64,000 nt of DNA, from NCBI GenBank assembly GCA_036245525.1, contig BTPG01000001.1:174466402-174530401 (forward strand), read 5' to 3'. Source of the DNA: Semisulcospira habei (taxonomy: Eukaryota > Mollusca > Gastropoda > Semisulcospiridae). Shown here piece after piece: positions 1 through 10,519 of this stretch. Below the pieces are notes generated by a model that had not been told where the DNA came from, did not search any database, and worked only from the letters and a program-made list of their open reading frames with translations. The position numbers and the translations under genes were made by a program. Within the stretch, counting starts at the first letter, position 1; each line of letters opens with the position of its first letter.

Positions 1-75
1 AAATTGCGTCGCGACTATGTTGTGACTTGGCGTGTGTCGAAAACCAATTCACATCGGATTACTACAAAGATAAAG
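1..75 (+). CDS. Possible upstream exon of the EF-hand gene (partial)
   Basis: A strong splice donor (AAAG|GTGAGTAAG) ends at 75. The frame that would splice in phase 1 to the exon at 3900 is open across the whole 75 bases and would create a DKDIREAF junction, reasonable for the helix before the first EF loop. There is no Met in it, so the start would lie left of the window. The open frame is short enough to occur by chance, and the stretch could equally be untranslated leader. Confidence 0.35.
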
Positions 76-96
76 GTGAGTAAGAAACAGATTTTT

Positions 97-232
97 TACA
101 TCGGTGTTTAGGTGATACTGAGAATCTCACTCTCGTGGTCTTAAAACTTTATCCAACTCGCTTTCGCTCGTAGGATAAGGTTTTAAAACCACTCGAGTGA
201 GATACGCAGTATCACCTTAACACCGATGTAAG
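97..232. repeat. 136-bp imperfect palindrome
   Basis: The left arm (TTACATCGGTGTT, AGGTGATACTG, ATCTCACT, GTGGT, AAACTTTATCC) is mirrored by the right arm (GGATAAGGTTTT, ACCAC, AGTGAGAT, CAGTATCACCT, ACACCGATGTAA) around CGCTTTCGCTCG. No second copy was found in the window. Confidence 0.8.
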
Positions 233-1130
233 AATCTATATGTATCTTGCCGCCTCCCATGTCACGGCGACATGTGTGCGTCTCCTTGAAATCTTCCTAC
301 ATTATCACTGACCATATAGATGTGGAACTGCCAAGAGGATGCGAAATTTCTTTTCCCAACCGAGTCAGTTCCCGTAACGCAAACTCTGCGCATAGTTTTG
401 CCTGTCGGCAGTGTTTCAGAGTGTGGCCTGTCGGCAGTGTATCAGAGTGTGGCCTGTCGGCAGTGTGTCAGAGCCGGTGTGGCCTGTCGGCAGTGTGTCG
501 GAGTGTGGCCTGTCGGCGCTGAGTACTAATGCGTGGAGTTTACGTCACGGGACTCAGTTGGGAAAAGAAATGACTAGGGTTTCATTGTGTGCTCGTCTGT
601 GATCTGGGAACTTATGACTCTAAGCGAAATCTCCTTATAACGAGCTGCCATCGTAAAACACTATCGTAAACGCATGCTCCAGTCTGTCATGACGTCACTT
701 CCTATCAGTCACGCGAACGGCGTTTATCGACGTTATCGCCGGTCTGGCAAGGGGAGCGGTGATTGCCGGCCGTATTGTGCAGTAAATGCAGTAAACAGAA
801 TCTGGTCAGACCGACACCGGTCCGGACTGCGGCCTATATCGGTCCGAGGACCTCTTGCGTATTGGGAATGTGGTGATCGGTTGTAAAGTATCGTAAATAA
901 TTTTATGATTGGTCCTTTTGTGCGGTACACATATTTAGTGAGCGGTCTCGTTATGTTGTAAACACGTCTGTGATTGATCCTGTCCGGCAGTGCGGTATAA
1001 CATTGTTATTCATCTGACTGTCGTAAATAAGATTGTGATCGGTTTTGTTTGTTTTCTGTTATTGGTTTGGGCGACGTTTATTCCATTTGTTCGGGCTTTT
1101 GTGTAGTAAACAACATTCTGACATTTCCGT
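233..1130. other. Non-coding stretch left of the EF-hand exons
   Basis: Apart from the tandem repeat at 398-520, the only structure seen is a degenerate relative of hairpin family C at about 740-870 (GGTCCGAGGACC and matching arm words). No exon could be supported. Confidence 0.4.
398..520. repeat. Short tandem repeat, unit about 26-28 bp, about five copies
   Basis: The unit GTGTGGCCTGTCGGCAGTGT plus a short variable tail repeats five times, with the last copy diverging to GGCGCTGAG. It creates overlapping Cys/Val/Gly-rich reading frames that are not genes. Confidence 0.85.
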
Positions 1131-1182
1131 TTTCTTTGTAAGGCGGTATTTGTTACATGCTCAAATAATATTCAGTAAGTCT

Positions 1183-1213
<31 letters not shown>

Positions 1214-1270
1214 CGTTTTCTTTTGTAAAGGCGGTATTTGTTACATGCTCAAATAATATTCAGTAAGTCT

Positions 1271-1306
<36 letters not shown>

Positions 1307-1311
1307 GTCAA
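1131..1311. repeat. Direct duplication of an 85-90 bp block ending in (CAAT)n
   Basis: The block beginning CGTTTTCTTT, continuing GGCGGTATTTGTTACATGCT and AATAATATTCAGTAAGTCTT and ending in a (CAAT)n tract occurs twice in tandem. The second tract is longer than the first. Confidence 0.85.
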
Positions 1312-1452
1312 TCAGTATACATGTATCAACTTTTTTTTCTGATAGACGCTGAACGTACTGTGACAAAACAAAAAAGACATTTAATTCAGTCATGCAGAAA
1401 GTCGTCCTTATTCTTCTTTTATTACTTTTCTTTTCCTTGTCATAACAAATAG

Positions 1453-1518
1453 GTGCTGGCGTGTGATTTTAGACATTACGGCTCCACGCCGTAAGGTTCA
1501 CAATCTCAGACCAACACC
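1453..1518. repeat. Hairpin family E copy
   Basis: Family E has left arm GTGCTGGTCTGTGATTTTGG ACCTTACGGC and right arm GCCGTAAGGTCC AAAATCACAGACCAGCAC around a very short loop. In this copy both arms carry several unpaired changes. No target duplication could be identified for this family. Confidence 0.75.
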
Positions 1519-1584
1519 CGATTGGTGCTGGCTCAAGTGTGATATTTTTCCCCGATACGTTATGTGTCAACTCTGAAAGGTCAC

Positions 1585-1607
1585 CCCGCCCCCCCCCCCC
1601 CCCCCCA
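1585..1607. repeat. Poly-C tract
   Basis: A run of about 20 C, continuing into CACCTCCCC. Confidence 0.9.
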
Positions 1608-1710
1608 CCTCCCCTGACAATGGACGCGTATTGTGTTTCTGAAATCTGCGTTCACACAACGACCGAAGAGCAGCAGCCGTCCAAGGAACATTGATACAAG
1701 TTGGTCTCAG

Positions 1711-1774
1711 CAAGAGGCATAGATCCTCATGACCCCCCGCAGTCGCGGGGGCTCATGAGGATCTATGTCTCTTG
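1711..1774. repeat. Hairpin family A core copy (A1)
   Basis: Family A core: CAAGAGGCATAGATCCTCAT GAGCCCCCGC, a 4-base loop, then the exact reverse complement. This copy has GACCCCCCGC in the left arm against GCGGGGGCTC in the right. The outer MITE ends could not be placed. Confidence 0.85.
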
Positions 1775-2049
1775 AGTTGGACTGCGTTCAATTTTTCTCA
1801 TTTTTCCAATGGTCAAATGTAAGCGGATGCGTGGTTTCGGACTGAGCTGTATGCCTACATATGAACCCACGGAGCGGCGATATCGCGACCGTACAGACTT
1901 GAAGAACGGCAAACATTTCCAACTTATCGCGGTCACTCTACGTAAACAGCACGACCTTCGGCAGACTGATGATAACATGCGTGACTTCTGACGAAACCAT
2001 TCCTTTAAAGGAGCATGAGTGCATTATGAGAGGGTGAAATGGTGGAAGG

Positions 2050-2072
2050 CGGGGGGGGGGGGGGGGGGGGGG

Positions 2073-2148
<76 letters not shown>
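2050..2148. repeat. Poly-G followed by (GA)n
   Basis: About 24 G are followed by roughly 35 GA dinucleotides, interrupted once. Confidence 0.95.
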
Positions 2149-2151
<3 letters not shown>

Positions 2152-2461
2152 CAATTTTATTTTCAAGTTGAAAGAGGCAGACCCGGCCGACAGACCACAA
2201 AAAAGTCTTCCTTGACCGCTAAAGAAATGACTGCCAAGCATGATAAATGGAATGCAATAAATAACCCACTAATAAGTAGTTGCCTGCATTCTTTCAGTGT
2301 TCTCGACTGACTTCAACACGCGTAGTGCATTTCGCGAACAACTGTTTGTGGAACTAATGTGTTCATAATCGTCGTTGCTATTCTGCAATCTGCTACCCTT
2401 TTACTAGTTATTTCATTAGATAGCTATACAGTTAAATAGAAGCAGGAAAAATAGATGCATA

Positions 2462-2532
2462 TCGGGCCGATGTCGGCCGCAGTTGGCCCGCGCACATTTG
2501 TGCGCGGGCCAACTGCGGCCGACGTCGACCCG
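2462..2532. repeat. Hairpin family C copy (C1)
   Basis: Family C arms are GGGCCGACGTCGGCC, then a variable middle, then TTGGCCCGCGCACA, mirrored after a tiny loop. The flank AGGACCTTTTGCTTGCCGGG is shared with other copies. Here the middle is GCAG in the left arm and CTGC in the right. Confidence 0.85.
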
Positions 2533-2712
2533 AGGACCTTTTGCTTGCCGGGAACAGACTTCGTATTTCACCTCTATCACTGACCCAACATTATCGCGCG
2601 TCTGATAATAACATTCGTTTCCATTCTCTTCCGGGGTGGCGGTAAAGTCCTGCGATTATACTCCCGACGACGCCCTCTTTTTTGAGGAGCAGCTGCAGCC
2701 GATCTCTGCCTG

Positions 2713-2776
2713 CAAGAGGCATAGATTCTCATGAATCCCTGCTGTTGCAGGGACTCATGAGAATCTATACCTCTTG
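2713..2776. repeat. Hairpin family A core copy (A2) with compensated arms
   Basis: The left arm reads ATAGATTCTCATGAATCCCT and the right arm AGGGACTCATGAGAATCTAT. The change CCTCATGA to TCTCATGA is matched on the other arm by TCATGAGA, so pairing is kept. Confidence 0.85.
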
Positions 2777-3159
2777 CAGGTTAGAAGAATCCGGCTGAGT
2801 AAAGTGTGGCTACAATTGCACCGGTGGTTATCAGGAAATAACGCCCTGGCCATCAACCAATGACCGGCGAGATAAACTGCAACAGCTGTGGTATATAGCG
2901 AAATAATTACCTGACAGAGCCGGTCGGTAAACACGCTTTGGCGTAAACATAGTATGAATGTTGAATGAGTTTATCTATGGATGTTCTGACTATGACGTCC
3001 CTGCCTGACGTGACTGTGGAGGTATTTTCGGTGCATTTTGTTGATTGCTCCCCCTCCTTCTTTTGTACTTTGAAAGTAACTTGCAATATCTGACAAAGGT
3101 CGTATATTGAAGTCCACAAAGAGTTCAGCAGTGTGAAGACTCTTGTTTATTTTTACCTT

Positions 3160-3225
3160 TACCGCCGTGAGATGGCCTTAGTTGCCTGCTCGGCGTTAAA
3201 CCCAAATAACTAACCAACCAAATTG
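3160..3225 (+). repeat. SINE-like 3' tail fragment
   Basis: CCGTGAGATGGCCTTAGTTG and GGCGTTAAACCCAAATAACTAACCAACCAA resemble the ...CGTTAA...AACCAACCAACC tail that ends the SINE-like repeats at 37626 and 59605 (seen there in the opposite orientation). Only the tail is present. Confidence 0.5.
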
Positions 3226-3481
3226 TTTATTTGTACAGTCCTTCAGTGTTTCTTTCAACTTTTTGGAGCAGTAGAACATAGGCAGCGATCCGCGACCAGT
3301 ATGAATGTTTCACATTGTTCAGATTTTTTAAAAAAACGTATTTGACGGTCTTTCTTTTAGGCACAAACAAAGCATGCAGTGGTATTCGTGTATCCGTGAC
3401 TTGTCCGTGTTTTTTTACTTACGGCGTATAGATGTATGGTCCAAATCAAAAACTAACATACGTGAGAATACCTTGCAAGGC

Positions 3482-3528
3482 CATCGGGCCGACGTCGGCC
3501 ACAGTCTGCTGCCAACGTCGGCCCGATG
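3482..3528. repeat. Hairpin family C copy (C2), shortened
   Basis: ATCGGGCCGACGTCGGC is mirrored by GCCAACGTCGGCCCGAT. The GCGCACA centre has been lost. Confidence 0.8.
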
Positions 3529-3899
3529 ATCCTTCTGTGCGCGCACGGAACTCTTTTTCATCCCAGACGTCGACACAGGTGCAAATGGAACACTAACAGA
3601 TCTATGAATCATGCTAGTACTGTTGGTATTCTGTAGGGATATTTTTTGTTATGTTTCATAAGTCTAGGTTTTGCATGACATAATAAAGGGCAGAGTGAAT
3701 TGTTCAGTCCAAAATGGTCATTGTTAAATGCAAAGAAAATCCCAACAAAGACAGAAACACGCTTAGAAAGGAAATTACAACCCAATACAATTCAATTTTC
3801 AAATTAAACCCTTCGTAAAAATACACACCGCACTACTTATTTTTCTTCGCTAGTGTGGGTGTTTTGTTTGTTTGTTTGTTTGTTTTTTGGTGTGTGTAG

Positions 3900-6800
3900 A
3901 CATCCGAGAGGCCTTTGACATCCTAGACAACGACAACGACGGCAAGCTGTCCACGGCGGAGCTGGAGACGTTATTACGCGGGCAGTTTGTCGTGGCCTCC
4001 AACCGGGAGCTGAAGGAGCTGCTCGAAAATATGGACACAGACCGTGAGCAGTTTGACTCTTCTTGTTTTCTATGTCTGTATATCTGTCTGTCTGAGCTAC
4101 AATGGACGTTGTGGGGAAATCGGAAGTAGGTCAAACCTGCAGAGTTTTGGCGCAAACAGCGGATTAACCACTTTGCTGCCAGTGATCACATCGAAATGGA
4201 CTGCAGGGTTGCCGACATTGGCGTGAAGAACACAGATGTAAATGGGACCAAAAAAACAGGACTGACAAGAGACATAGATCCTCATCAGCTCCAGCGACTG
4301 CGGGAGCTCGTGATGATTTTTGTCTCTTGCAGCTTGGTATTGTTCGCCTTGTCCCGGCGGTTAAGGGGTTAAAACCCAGACAAACATGTGATATTTGAAA
4401 TGGAATTCGTTTCGGCGAAACAGTGGATTAAAATTCCGGACAAACTTGCGATACCGCAACCCGTGCAATTTTGACCCAATTCAGATTACCGGAAATCGTC
4501 CATTAATAAGCCAGGTTTGATAGATGCTCTTGACTGTATTCATACCAGAATCACTCTACGCAGGTCGGGACAAACACACAAATAAAACACAATTAGATGC
4601 ATGGCCAAGGGATGGGAAGTGCCATGTTCGTGTCGTGGACCGGCGATATGGTGCCGTGAAGCGAAAGTGACCAAGAGATCCCGGTCTTTACGTATTGTCC
4701 AGCGTTCAGTTATTCCCCTTGTTGCATATTCATTATGTACTGTCTGTCCATCTATGAGTTTGTCCCCAAGTCGCAATTTTTCTTCTTTGTTTATCGGGTG
4801 ACTGGGTGGTTGGCAGATTGACTGGTTGGTTGGTTAGTTGGTTGGATTTTATTGGTGGATGGGATTGAGGAATAGTGGATAGGCGGATGAGTTCAGTCGG
4901 TCTAGTGTTGGTGTGCACGCTTGTTTGCTTTGAGTGCAGCCGAATGCTCTCTAAAGAGAGCATTCGTCTGCACTGAAAGCAAACAGAACTGATATGACCC
5001 ATGCTGTATAAAACAGAACTAATGTGACCTAGGCTGTATAAAACAGAACTAATGTCACCATAACTACGTTGTGTCCTTCGTGTTCAGATAACGGAACGGT
5101 GGAGTATGAGGAATTCGAAGCCTTCGTCCGCAGGAACGGACTGTGTAAAGCCAACCCAGATGAGGTGTCTGACGAAATGAAGGATGCATTTAAGGTAGAC
5201 CTTTTCACTTTCTTCTAGTCAGCAGTTGTTGTTGTGGTCGTTGTTGTTTCTTGTTGTTTACGTATAGCTATTGAGGAAACAATAACCCCTTCACTGCCTG
5301 GGGAAAATGCGATCGCCACCCATCTGCAAGAGGCACAGAACCTCATGATCCCCCGCATTCGCGGGAGATCATGAGGTTCATTGCCTCTTGCTGCCCCTGT
5401 TCACATCCGTTTTTCAGGGATCGATGAGATTGTCAACTTTTGAATTTGCCCTGCTTTCAAAGAAATAATCTTGCGTCTACTGGCATTGAAGGGGTTAATA
5501 ATATTATTATACTGACAGAAATAAAAATGTGTGTTACCTAGAAATTGCCTTTGAAATGTAACGCAGTGGTCGCCTCACTTGAACTACCCCGCACGCTGTG
5601 AAGCGGACCAAGAGAGGCACCCAGTGTGACAATACAAAAGATGAAGTAGTTCAGGTAATATACATGTATGGATGATGTATCTGTGCTTCAGGTGTTTGAT
5701 GCGGACGGTGACGGGTACATCGACGTAGAAGAATTCAAAACTGTCATGATGACTGTAGGTACGTGTACACAGCCTATACTTATATATATACTGACCTTCA
5801 TGTACTGAGCATACTGAGCATTGGACCTTCCTAGGACAGATCGTAGGTTCTACTCCGGATGGGGCCAATTTTTTTTCCCAGACACTATTTGGTGCCACTG
5901 TCTTTCGATTCACTTTCACTTTGGCAAATGCGCGTTCCACGAAACCCTCAAATCTCGAATCCCGGAATATTGCTCGCATTTTCAATTTCACTGAGTGACG
6001 TAACTATGTACTTTGGCCTGTATTCGATTAACCCTTTGGCTGTCGGTAGCGCATTTTGTCAATGTGATTCCCATAGAAATCACCTCGACAAAAAAAAAAA
6101 AAAAGCGCTACCGACGGTCAAAGTGTCGATCGAATTCAATGCCAGTAGACGCAAATTTTTGTTTGTAAATTTTAAAGAAAAATCAGAGTCAAAGTGCCGT
6201 TCAGGCAACATGGTTACAAACTAATCACAGCAAGAGGCATAGATCCTCATGAGCCCCCGCAGTTGCGGGGGCTCATGAGGATCTATGTCTCTTGCAGATT
6301 GAATCGTGTTTAATTTGTCTCGGCAGTGGGAATAAGTATGATTTGAATGCGCCTTGGGCTGAGGGCTAACCGTATCAATAAACATTCGCGTTCCATCTGC
6401 AATAGCCTTAAACCAAGAGTGGCAAGCACTGGAAGAAACAATATACTGTACGAAGGGGAATTACTCGGCGCTTGATAGTCAAACAGATCTATTCCCTGCC
6501 CCTTCCTATCAGACAGCCCGGGGGGGGGGGGGGGGGGGGGGGGGTGGATACACAGATAAAACACAATTCGATCTTATACATCCCACCCCGATCACTACAT
6601 GTGCAAGGGGTCATAAATAGGAATATGCATCCCTCATGTGTATGTATCGTGTACTTCGCGTATCTTGCATATTTTTCCGTGTGCTGGCGATTGGATGCCT
6701 GATCACACGACGGGGCCCGGCAAGGGATCTAACCGTTTTTAAGTAATTTCGCTTGGGACGTGTTTTTCATCGGCAAGATGCGTAAGTTCTCATGTCCCTG

Positions 6801-8412
6801 CAATCACACTCACAAGCTCAGAGAATATGTACTTCTTGCTAACTGATGCTAATGTGTTTAACCTTTTGCCACCGTAGTCTGCCAACTTGATTTTTCCCTG
6901 CTACCGTAGTAATTTTGACAAATTTCATTGGCCTTGTCTGTTGTAAAAATCTTATCATACCCCAACATATTTGGTATCAGTGGAAAAAGCAATTCAAGGT
7001 GAACTCGTAGACACTATGCTGAAGAAAATATTTTGTAATGTTAAGATTTTACAGGTGTATAAAGAAGATGGGGTAAGAAGCCAAAAATCAAAAACAGTTT
7101 CACACTGGGTTCCACTAAAACTGAACATGCTGTTAGTGTATTAGTTAGCCAGAGTGTGAAAATTACACTCACCTAGCATTCCAGAGACATATTCTAGTGT
7201 GTCACCAGTAAATAATCCAGAAAGAAAGGCACAACAGAAAAGTTTCTTCACACATAAAAGTTTTTACACCAAAATCCGCCATTTTTTTTTTTGCACATGG
7301 GGACGTTTTGTATTAGAGCTTCTAATTCCTTGGTTTCAGCCCATACAAACAAGAAAAGTCACTCTACAAGTAAACAAATGAGTGCTTGACATATTATAGT
7401 AGATTGCTTCCCTTAGACCATACTGCCGGTATTGGCAATGGGGAAACTAGGCCAGCGCACATATGTGTGCGTCCCGTCGGCAACGGAGCTTTGCTTGGGG
7501 CACACATATGTGTGTTCCGTCGTCAAAAGGTTAATGTGCGTTGTGTGGTTAGGTGACACCATGTCTGAAGAGGAGGTTCAGAAGATGATGAAGGACGCAG
7601 ATGTCAACGGCGATGGCAAGATTGACTACAAAGGTAACGTTTTGATTTGCTGTGCGGTGGGGTTGTTTGTTGCTGTTGTTGCTGTTACTGTTGTGGCTGC
7701 TGCTGCTGTTGTTGTCGTACATGCTGTTGTTGCACATATTGCTGTCATTGCTTTCCCATGCAGCCCCGACAAACAACAAGATATGAATCGACCGTGATAG
7801 TTCAAGGGTGGTGCCGGAATAGCTTGGCGCCTCCAGGCGCCAAGCTATTCCGGCATCACCCTTGAACTAGTATGTTTGATCTGTCTCCTGAGCCGTAAAA
7901 CAGTCTTCATGTGACAGACCCATACCGGAGAATTTTGACATTTGTTTAATTCAGTGTGTTAGGATAGCCGAGTGCACGAAGCATAGAACCTTATTGTAAG
8001 GAGCACACAGCCTTGCGTGCTTAATTGTTATTTTGGACCTACCTGTCCCTGGTGTAAGCGTCAAAATCTCAGATTAGCACACACACTGTGAAAAAAAAAG
8101 GTTATGTGTCAACGATTTAATTTTATTGTCACGAGACTGTTTGAGTGTTTGTTTGTTTGTTTGTTCGTTCGTTCGTTCGTTTGTTTGTCTTAATTTTAAG
8201 TTTATTTTATTATTTCTGAATTGTTTTTTTGTTTGTTTTATTTATTTTATAACATTTTCGAATCAGTTTTCTTTTCTTTTCTATCTTGTTAGCGTTTAGC
8301 GCCTTTTGGGGTCTGTTTTATCTCGTTCGCTGGCTGCTTTTGTTGAATGTTTACCCATTGTTCTTGTTTCCTTTCAGAGTTCTGCAGTTTCATGAGCAAA
8401 GGACTTTACTAA
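3900..8412 (+). CDS. Calmodulin-like protein with four EF hands (5 exons seen, 5' end unresolved)
   Basis: Exons read from splice signals and continuous frame: 3900-4043, 5088-5194, 5692-5758, 7553-7633 and 8378-8412 (stop TAA 8410-8412). All introns are GT-AG and the phases (1,0,1,1) join without a break. Together they encode about 144 residues, close to calmodulin or troponin C length. Each of the first four exons carries one complete or nearly complete calcium loop: DNDNDGKLSTAE, DTDHNGTVEYEE (split over exons 1-2), DADGDGYIDVEE and DVNGDGKIDYKE (last residue from exon 5). Every loop keeps acidic or Asn residues at positions 1, 3 and 5, Gly at 6 and Glu at 12, so all four should bind calcium. 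The last exon gives a short FCSFMSKGLY tail. Known for the family: soluble calcium sensors that bind target helices. The exact orthologue is not clear; it is too divergent to be calmodulin itself. No start codon was found; the first intron-side phase is 1, compatible with the exon ending at 75. Confidence 0.9.
4164..4372. mobile_element. Family A MITE (A3), degenerate core
   Basis: TTAACCACTTTGCTGCCAG starts the element and GGCGGTTAAGGGGTTAA ends it, so TTAA lies at both edges. The core at 4266-4329 has several mismatches (CATCAGCTCC against GGGAGCTCGTG). It lies in the first visible intron of the EF-hand gene. Confidence 0.75.
4918..4983. repeat. Unique hairpin
   Basis: TTGCTTTGAGTGCAGCCGAA TGCTCTCT is followed directly by AGAGAGCATTCGTCTGCACT GAAAGCAA. 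The arms are about 30 bases with almost no loop. Confidence 0.85.
5281..5498. mobile_element. Family A MITE (A4)
   Basis: The left end is ATAACCCCTTCACTGCCTGG and the right end TGGCATTGAAGGGGTTAA. The core hairpin lies at 5327-5390 with AACCTCATGATC paired to GATCATGAGGTT, a compensated difference from the consensus GATCCTCATGAGC. The element lies in intron 2 of the EF-hand gene. Confidence 0.8.
6028..6130. mobile_element. Family D MITE (D1)
   Basis: Family D runs TTAACCCTTTGGCTGTCGGT AGCGCTTTTTGTC, a centre near GATTCCTGCAGGAATC, then the mirror, ending AAAGGGTTAA. Here the left end is intact, the centre holds a run of A, and the right end has decayed to TCAAAGTGTCG. Confidence 0.8.
6136..6336. 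mobile_element. Family A MITE (A5)
   Basis: The core hairpin at 6231-6294 is close to perfect. The outer sequence AATGCCAGTAGACGC at the left matches the reverse of the usual right shoulder GCGTCTACTGGCATT. It directly adjoins D1. Confidence 0.75.
6511..6543. repeat. Poly-G tract
   Basis: A nearly uninterrupted run of about 30 G following CAGCCC. Confidence 0.95.
6560..7552. other. Intron 3 of the EF-hand gene, remainder
   Basis: No repeat family or exon was recognised. The region is AT-rich, with small local inverted words such as CACATATGTGTG near 7457 and 7501. Confidence 0.4.
7794..7870. repeat. Hairpin family B core copy (B1)
   Basis: Family B core: GATAGTTCAAGGGTGGTGCC, a variable 5-base word, AGCTTGGCGCC, a 4-base loop, and the mirror. 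In this copy the variable word is GGAAT, paired exactly by ATTCC in the other arm. It lies in the last intron of the EF-hand gene. Confidence 0.85.
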
Positions 8413-8527
8413 CGCCAGCCAGACCTTGCCGATCTCATTGCTTCTCTCATGCCCTGTGTACATACAACCTTATTCATTTTCTAAAATGGACTACAGTCAT
8501 TGCCAACGTGTTAAGGTGTATAGACAT

Positions 8528-8593
8528 GAGCTGGTCTGTGATTTTGATTTCTGGTCTGTTGAAAGCCGTAAGGTCCAAAATCACAGACATGCA
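8528..8593. repeat. Hairpin family E copy
   Basis: The left arm GAGCTGGTCTGTGATTTTG is degenerate beyond that point; the right arm GCCGTAAGGTCCAAAATCAC AGAC is well preserved. It lies just 3' of the EF-hand stop codon, possibly in the 3' UTR. Confidence 0.7.
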
Positions 8594-8696
8594 CACTCAA
8601 CTGTATCATCATTTCACATCCAGCGCCACTTGCTTGAGATGGATCGACCCTGTTAGCTCGAAAATGGTGCCTCGCTGCCTTTAGAGAGTATGCTTG

Positions 8697-9651
8697 ATTA
8701 GTTCTGTGGCTTTTGGCAGCGCTTCTTTGTGTGGTGATGATTCCTGCAGGAATAACAACACCCTGACATCCTGCAGGAATAACAACACCCTGCAGGAATA
8801 ACAACACCCTGACATCCTGCAGGAATAACAACACCCTGACATCTTGCAGGAATAACAACACCCTGACATCCTGCAGGAATAACAACACCCTGACATCCTG
8901 CAGGAATAACAACACCCTGACATCCTGCAGGAATAACAACACCCTGACATCCTGCAGGAATAACAACACCCTGACATCCTGCAGGAATAACAACACCCTG
9001 ACATCCTGCAGGACTAATAACAACACCCTGACATCCTGCAGGAATAACAACACCCTGACATCCTGCAGGAATAACAACACCCTGACATCCTGCAGGAATA
9101 ACACACTGACATCCTGCAGGAATAACAACACCCTGACATCCTGCAGAAATAACAACACCCTGACATCCTGCAGGACTAATAACAACACCCTGACATCCTG
9201 CAGGACTAATAACAACACCCTGACATCCTGCAGGAATAACAACACCCTGACATCCTGCAGGACTAACACACTGACATCCTGCAGGAATAACAACACCCTG
9301 ACATCCTGCAGAAATAACAACACCCTGACATCCTGCAGGACTAATAACAACACCCTGACATCCTGCAGGAATAACAACACCCTGACATCCTGCAGGAATA
9401 ACACACTGACATCCTGCAGGAATAACAACACCCTGACATCCTGCAGAAATAACAACACCCTGACATCCTGCAGGACTAATAACAACACCCTGACATCCTG
9501 CAGGAATAACAACACCCTGACATCCTGCAGGAACAACACCCTGACATCCTGCAGGAATAACAACACCCTGACATCCTGCAGGAATAACAACACCCTGACA
9601 TCCTGCAGGAATCATCGCGTCAAAAAGCGCTACCGACAGGCAAAGGGTTAG
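8697..9651. mobile_element. Family D hairpin split by an internal minisatellite (D4)
   Basis: The left remnant GGCTTTTGGCAGCGCTTC, GTGATGATTCCTGCAGGAAT and the right remnant CCTGCAGGAATCATCGCGTC, AAAAAGCGCTACCGACAGGC, AAAGGGTTA are the two arms of a family D element. The minisatellite of 8741-9612 occupies its centre. Confidence 0.8.
8741..9612. repeat. Minisatellite, 27-bp unit, about 32 copies
   Basis: The unit is CCTGCAGGAATAACAACACC CTGACAT. Length variants of 30 bp (extra CTA) and 24 bp (loss within AACAACACC) recur in a higher-order order, for example the block around 9070-9180 resembles those around 9265-9350 and 9385-9480. Almost all variants are multiples of three, so several minus-strand frames stay open for over 300 codons; these are repeat artefacts. 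Confidence 0.95.
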
Positions 9652-9859
9652 CATGACATTTCTCAAAGTGCAAGGCAAGGCGCGCTGTACGGTTGAACTT
9701 GCACAGTCGATCCAGTTTCCACGTGTGAAACTAAAACTTTCAGTGTGGTTACCGGAGGATTTTAAAATGTTTCAGACACAACTTTGGCGGTGACAGTGAA
9801 ATGGTGATATGTAGGTTGTACATGCTGAAATTGAATATTTTCTCTATGTATTATAAAAG

Positions 9860-9863
9860 TGTG

Positions 9864-9932
<69 letters not shown>

Positions 9933-9945
9933 TTGAGAGAGAGAG

Positions 9946-9970
<25 letters not shown>
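9860..9970. repeat. (GT)n followed by (GA)n microsatellite
   Basis: About 35 GT units are followed by AAATTGAGAGAGAG and about 18 GA units. Confidence 0.95.
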
Positions 9971-9976
<6 letters not shown>

Positions 9977-10094
9977 TTTGGCCTTATGTTTTCTCTGAGA
10001 TATCACTTGCAGTGTCACATGCTTTCATATTATTAAAGAAGTTTTGTGTGTGTTTGTAGCTGCCTTGTTTCTATATTTTTTCTGGCTACTTTTA

Positions 10095-10130
10095 CCCCCC
10101 CCCCCCCCCCCTCTGCCCCCCCCCCCCCCA
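10095..10130. repeat. Poly-C tracts
   Basis: Two C runs are separated by TCTG and followed by ACACACAC. The surrounding stretch from 9652 to 10480 otherwise holds only CA/GT-rich simple sequence and no supported gene. Confidence 0.85.
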
Positions 10131-10519
10131 ACACACACACAACCTAGAAAAGGGAATGGGGTGTTTAACAGGGAAAACTAAGTCTGAAATTTAAATTCTG
10201 TGATTGTGCGTGCGTGCGTTCGTGCATATGTGTGCGTGAGTGCGTGTGTGTGAGTTTAAACGTTCCTATGTGTATATAGTGTGTGCTTCGATTACGTAGG
10301 TTGGCAGCGAAATGTACACAAAGCATGTAATTGATCCAACACACACGCACACACACACACATCACACACACACACACACATCACATCACACACACACACA
10401 CTATGCACACATTAACAAGGCTCATGTGCCCACCTGCCACACGCATGCCCCAGCAAGATCAATCTACCTTTAATTAGTCCTCCGTCCTAGGCTCATTTTC
10501 CAAAAAATCTACCTTCAAA

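Noticed and set aside
8511..9678. Two overlapping minus-strand frames of 326 and 360 codons, one opening with a signal-peptide-like stretch
   Set aside because: They are translations of the 27-bp minisatellite; the apparent signal peptide is the family D arm read in reverse. Frames stay open because unit lengths are multiples of three.
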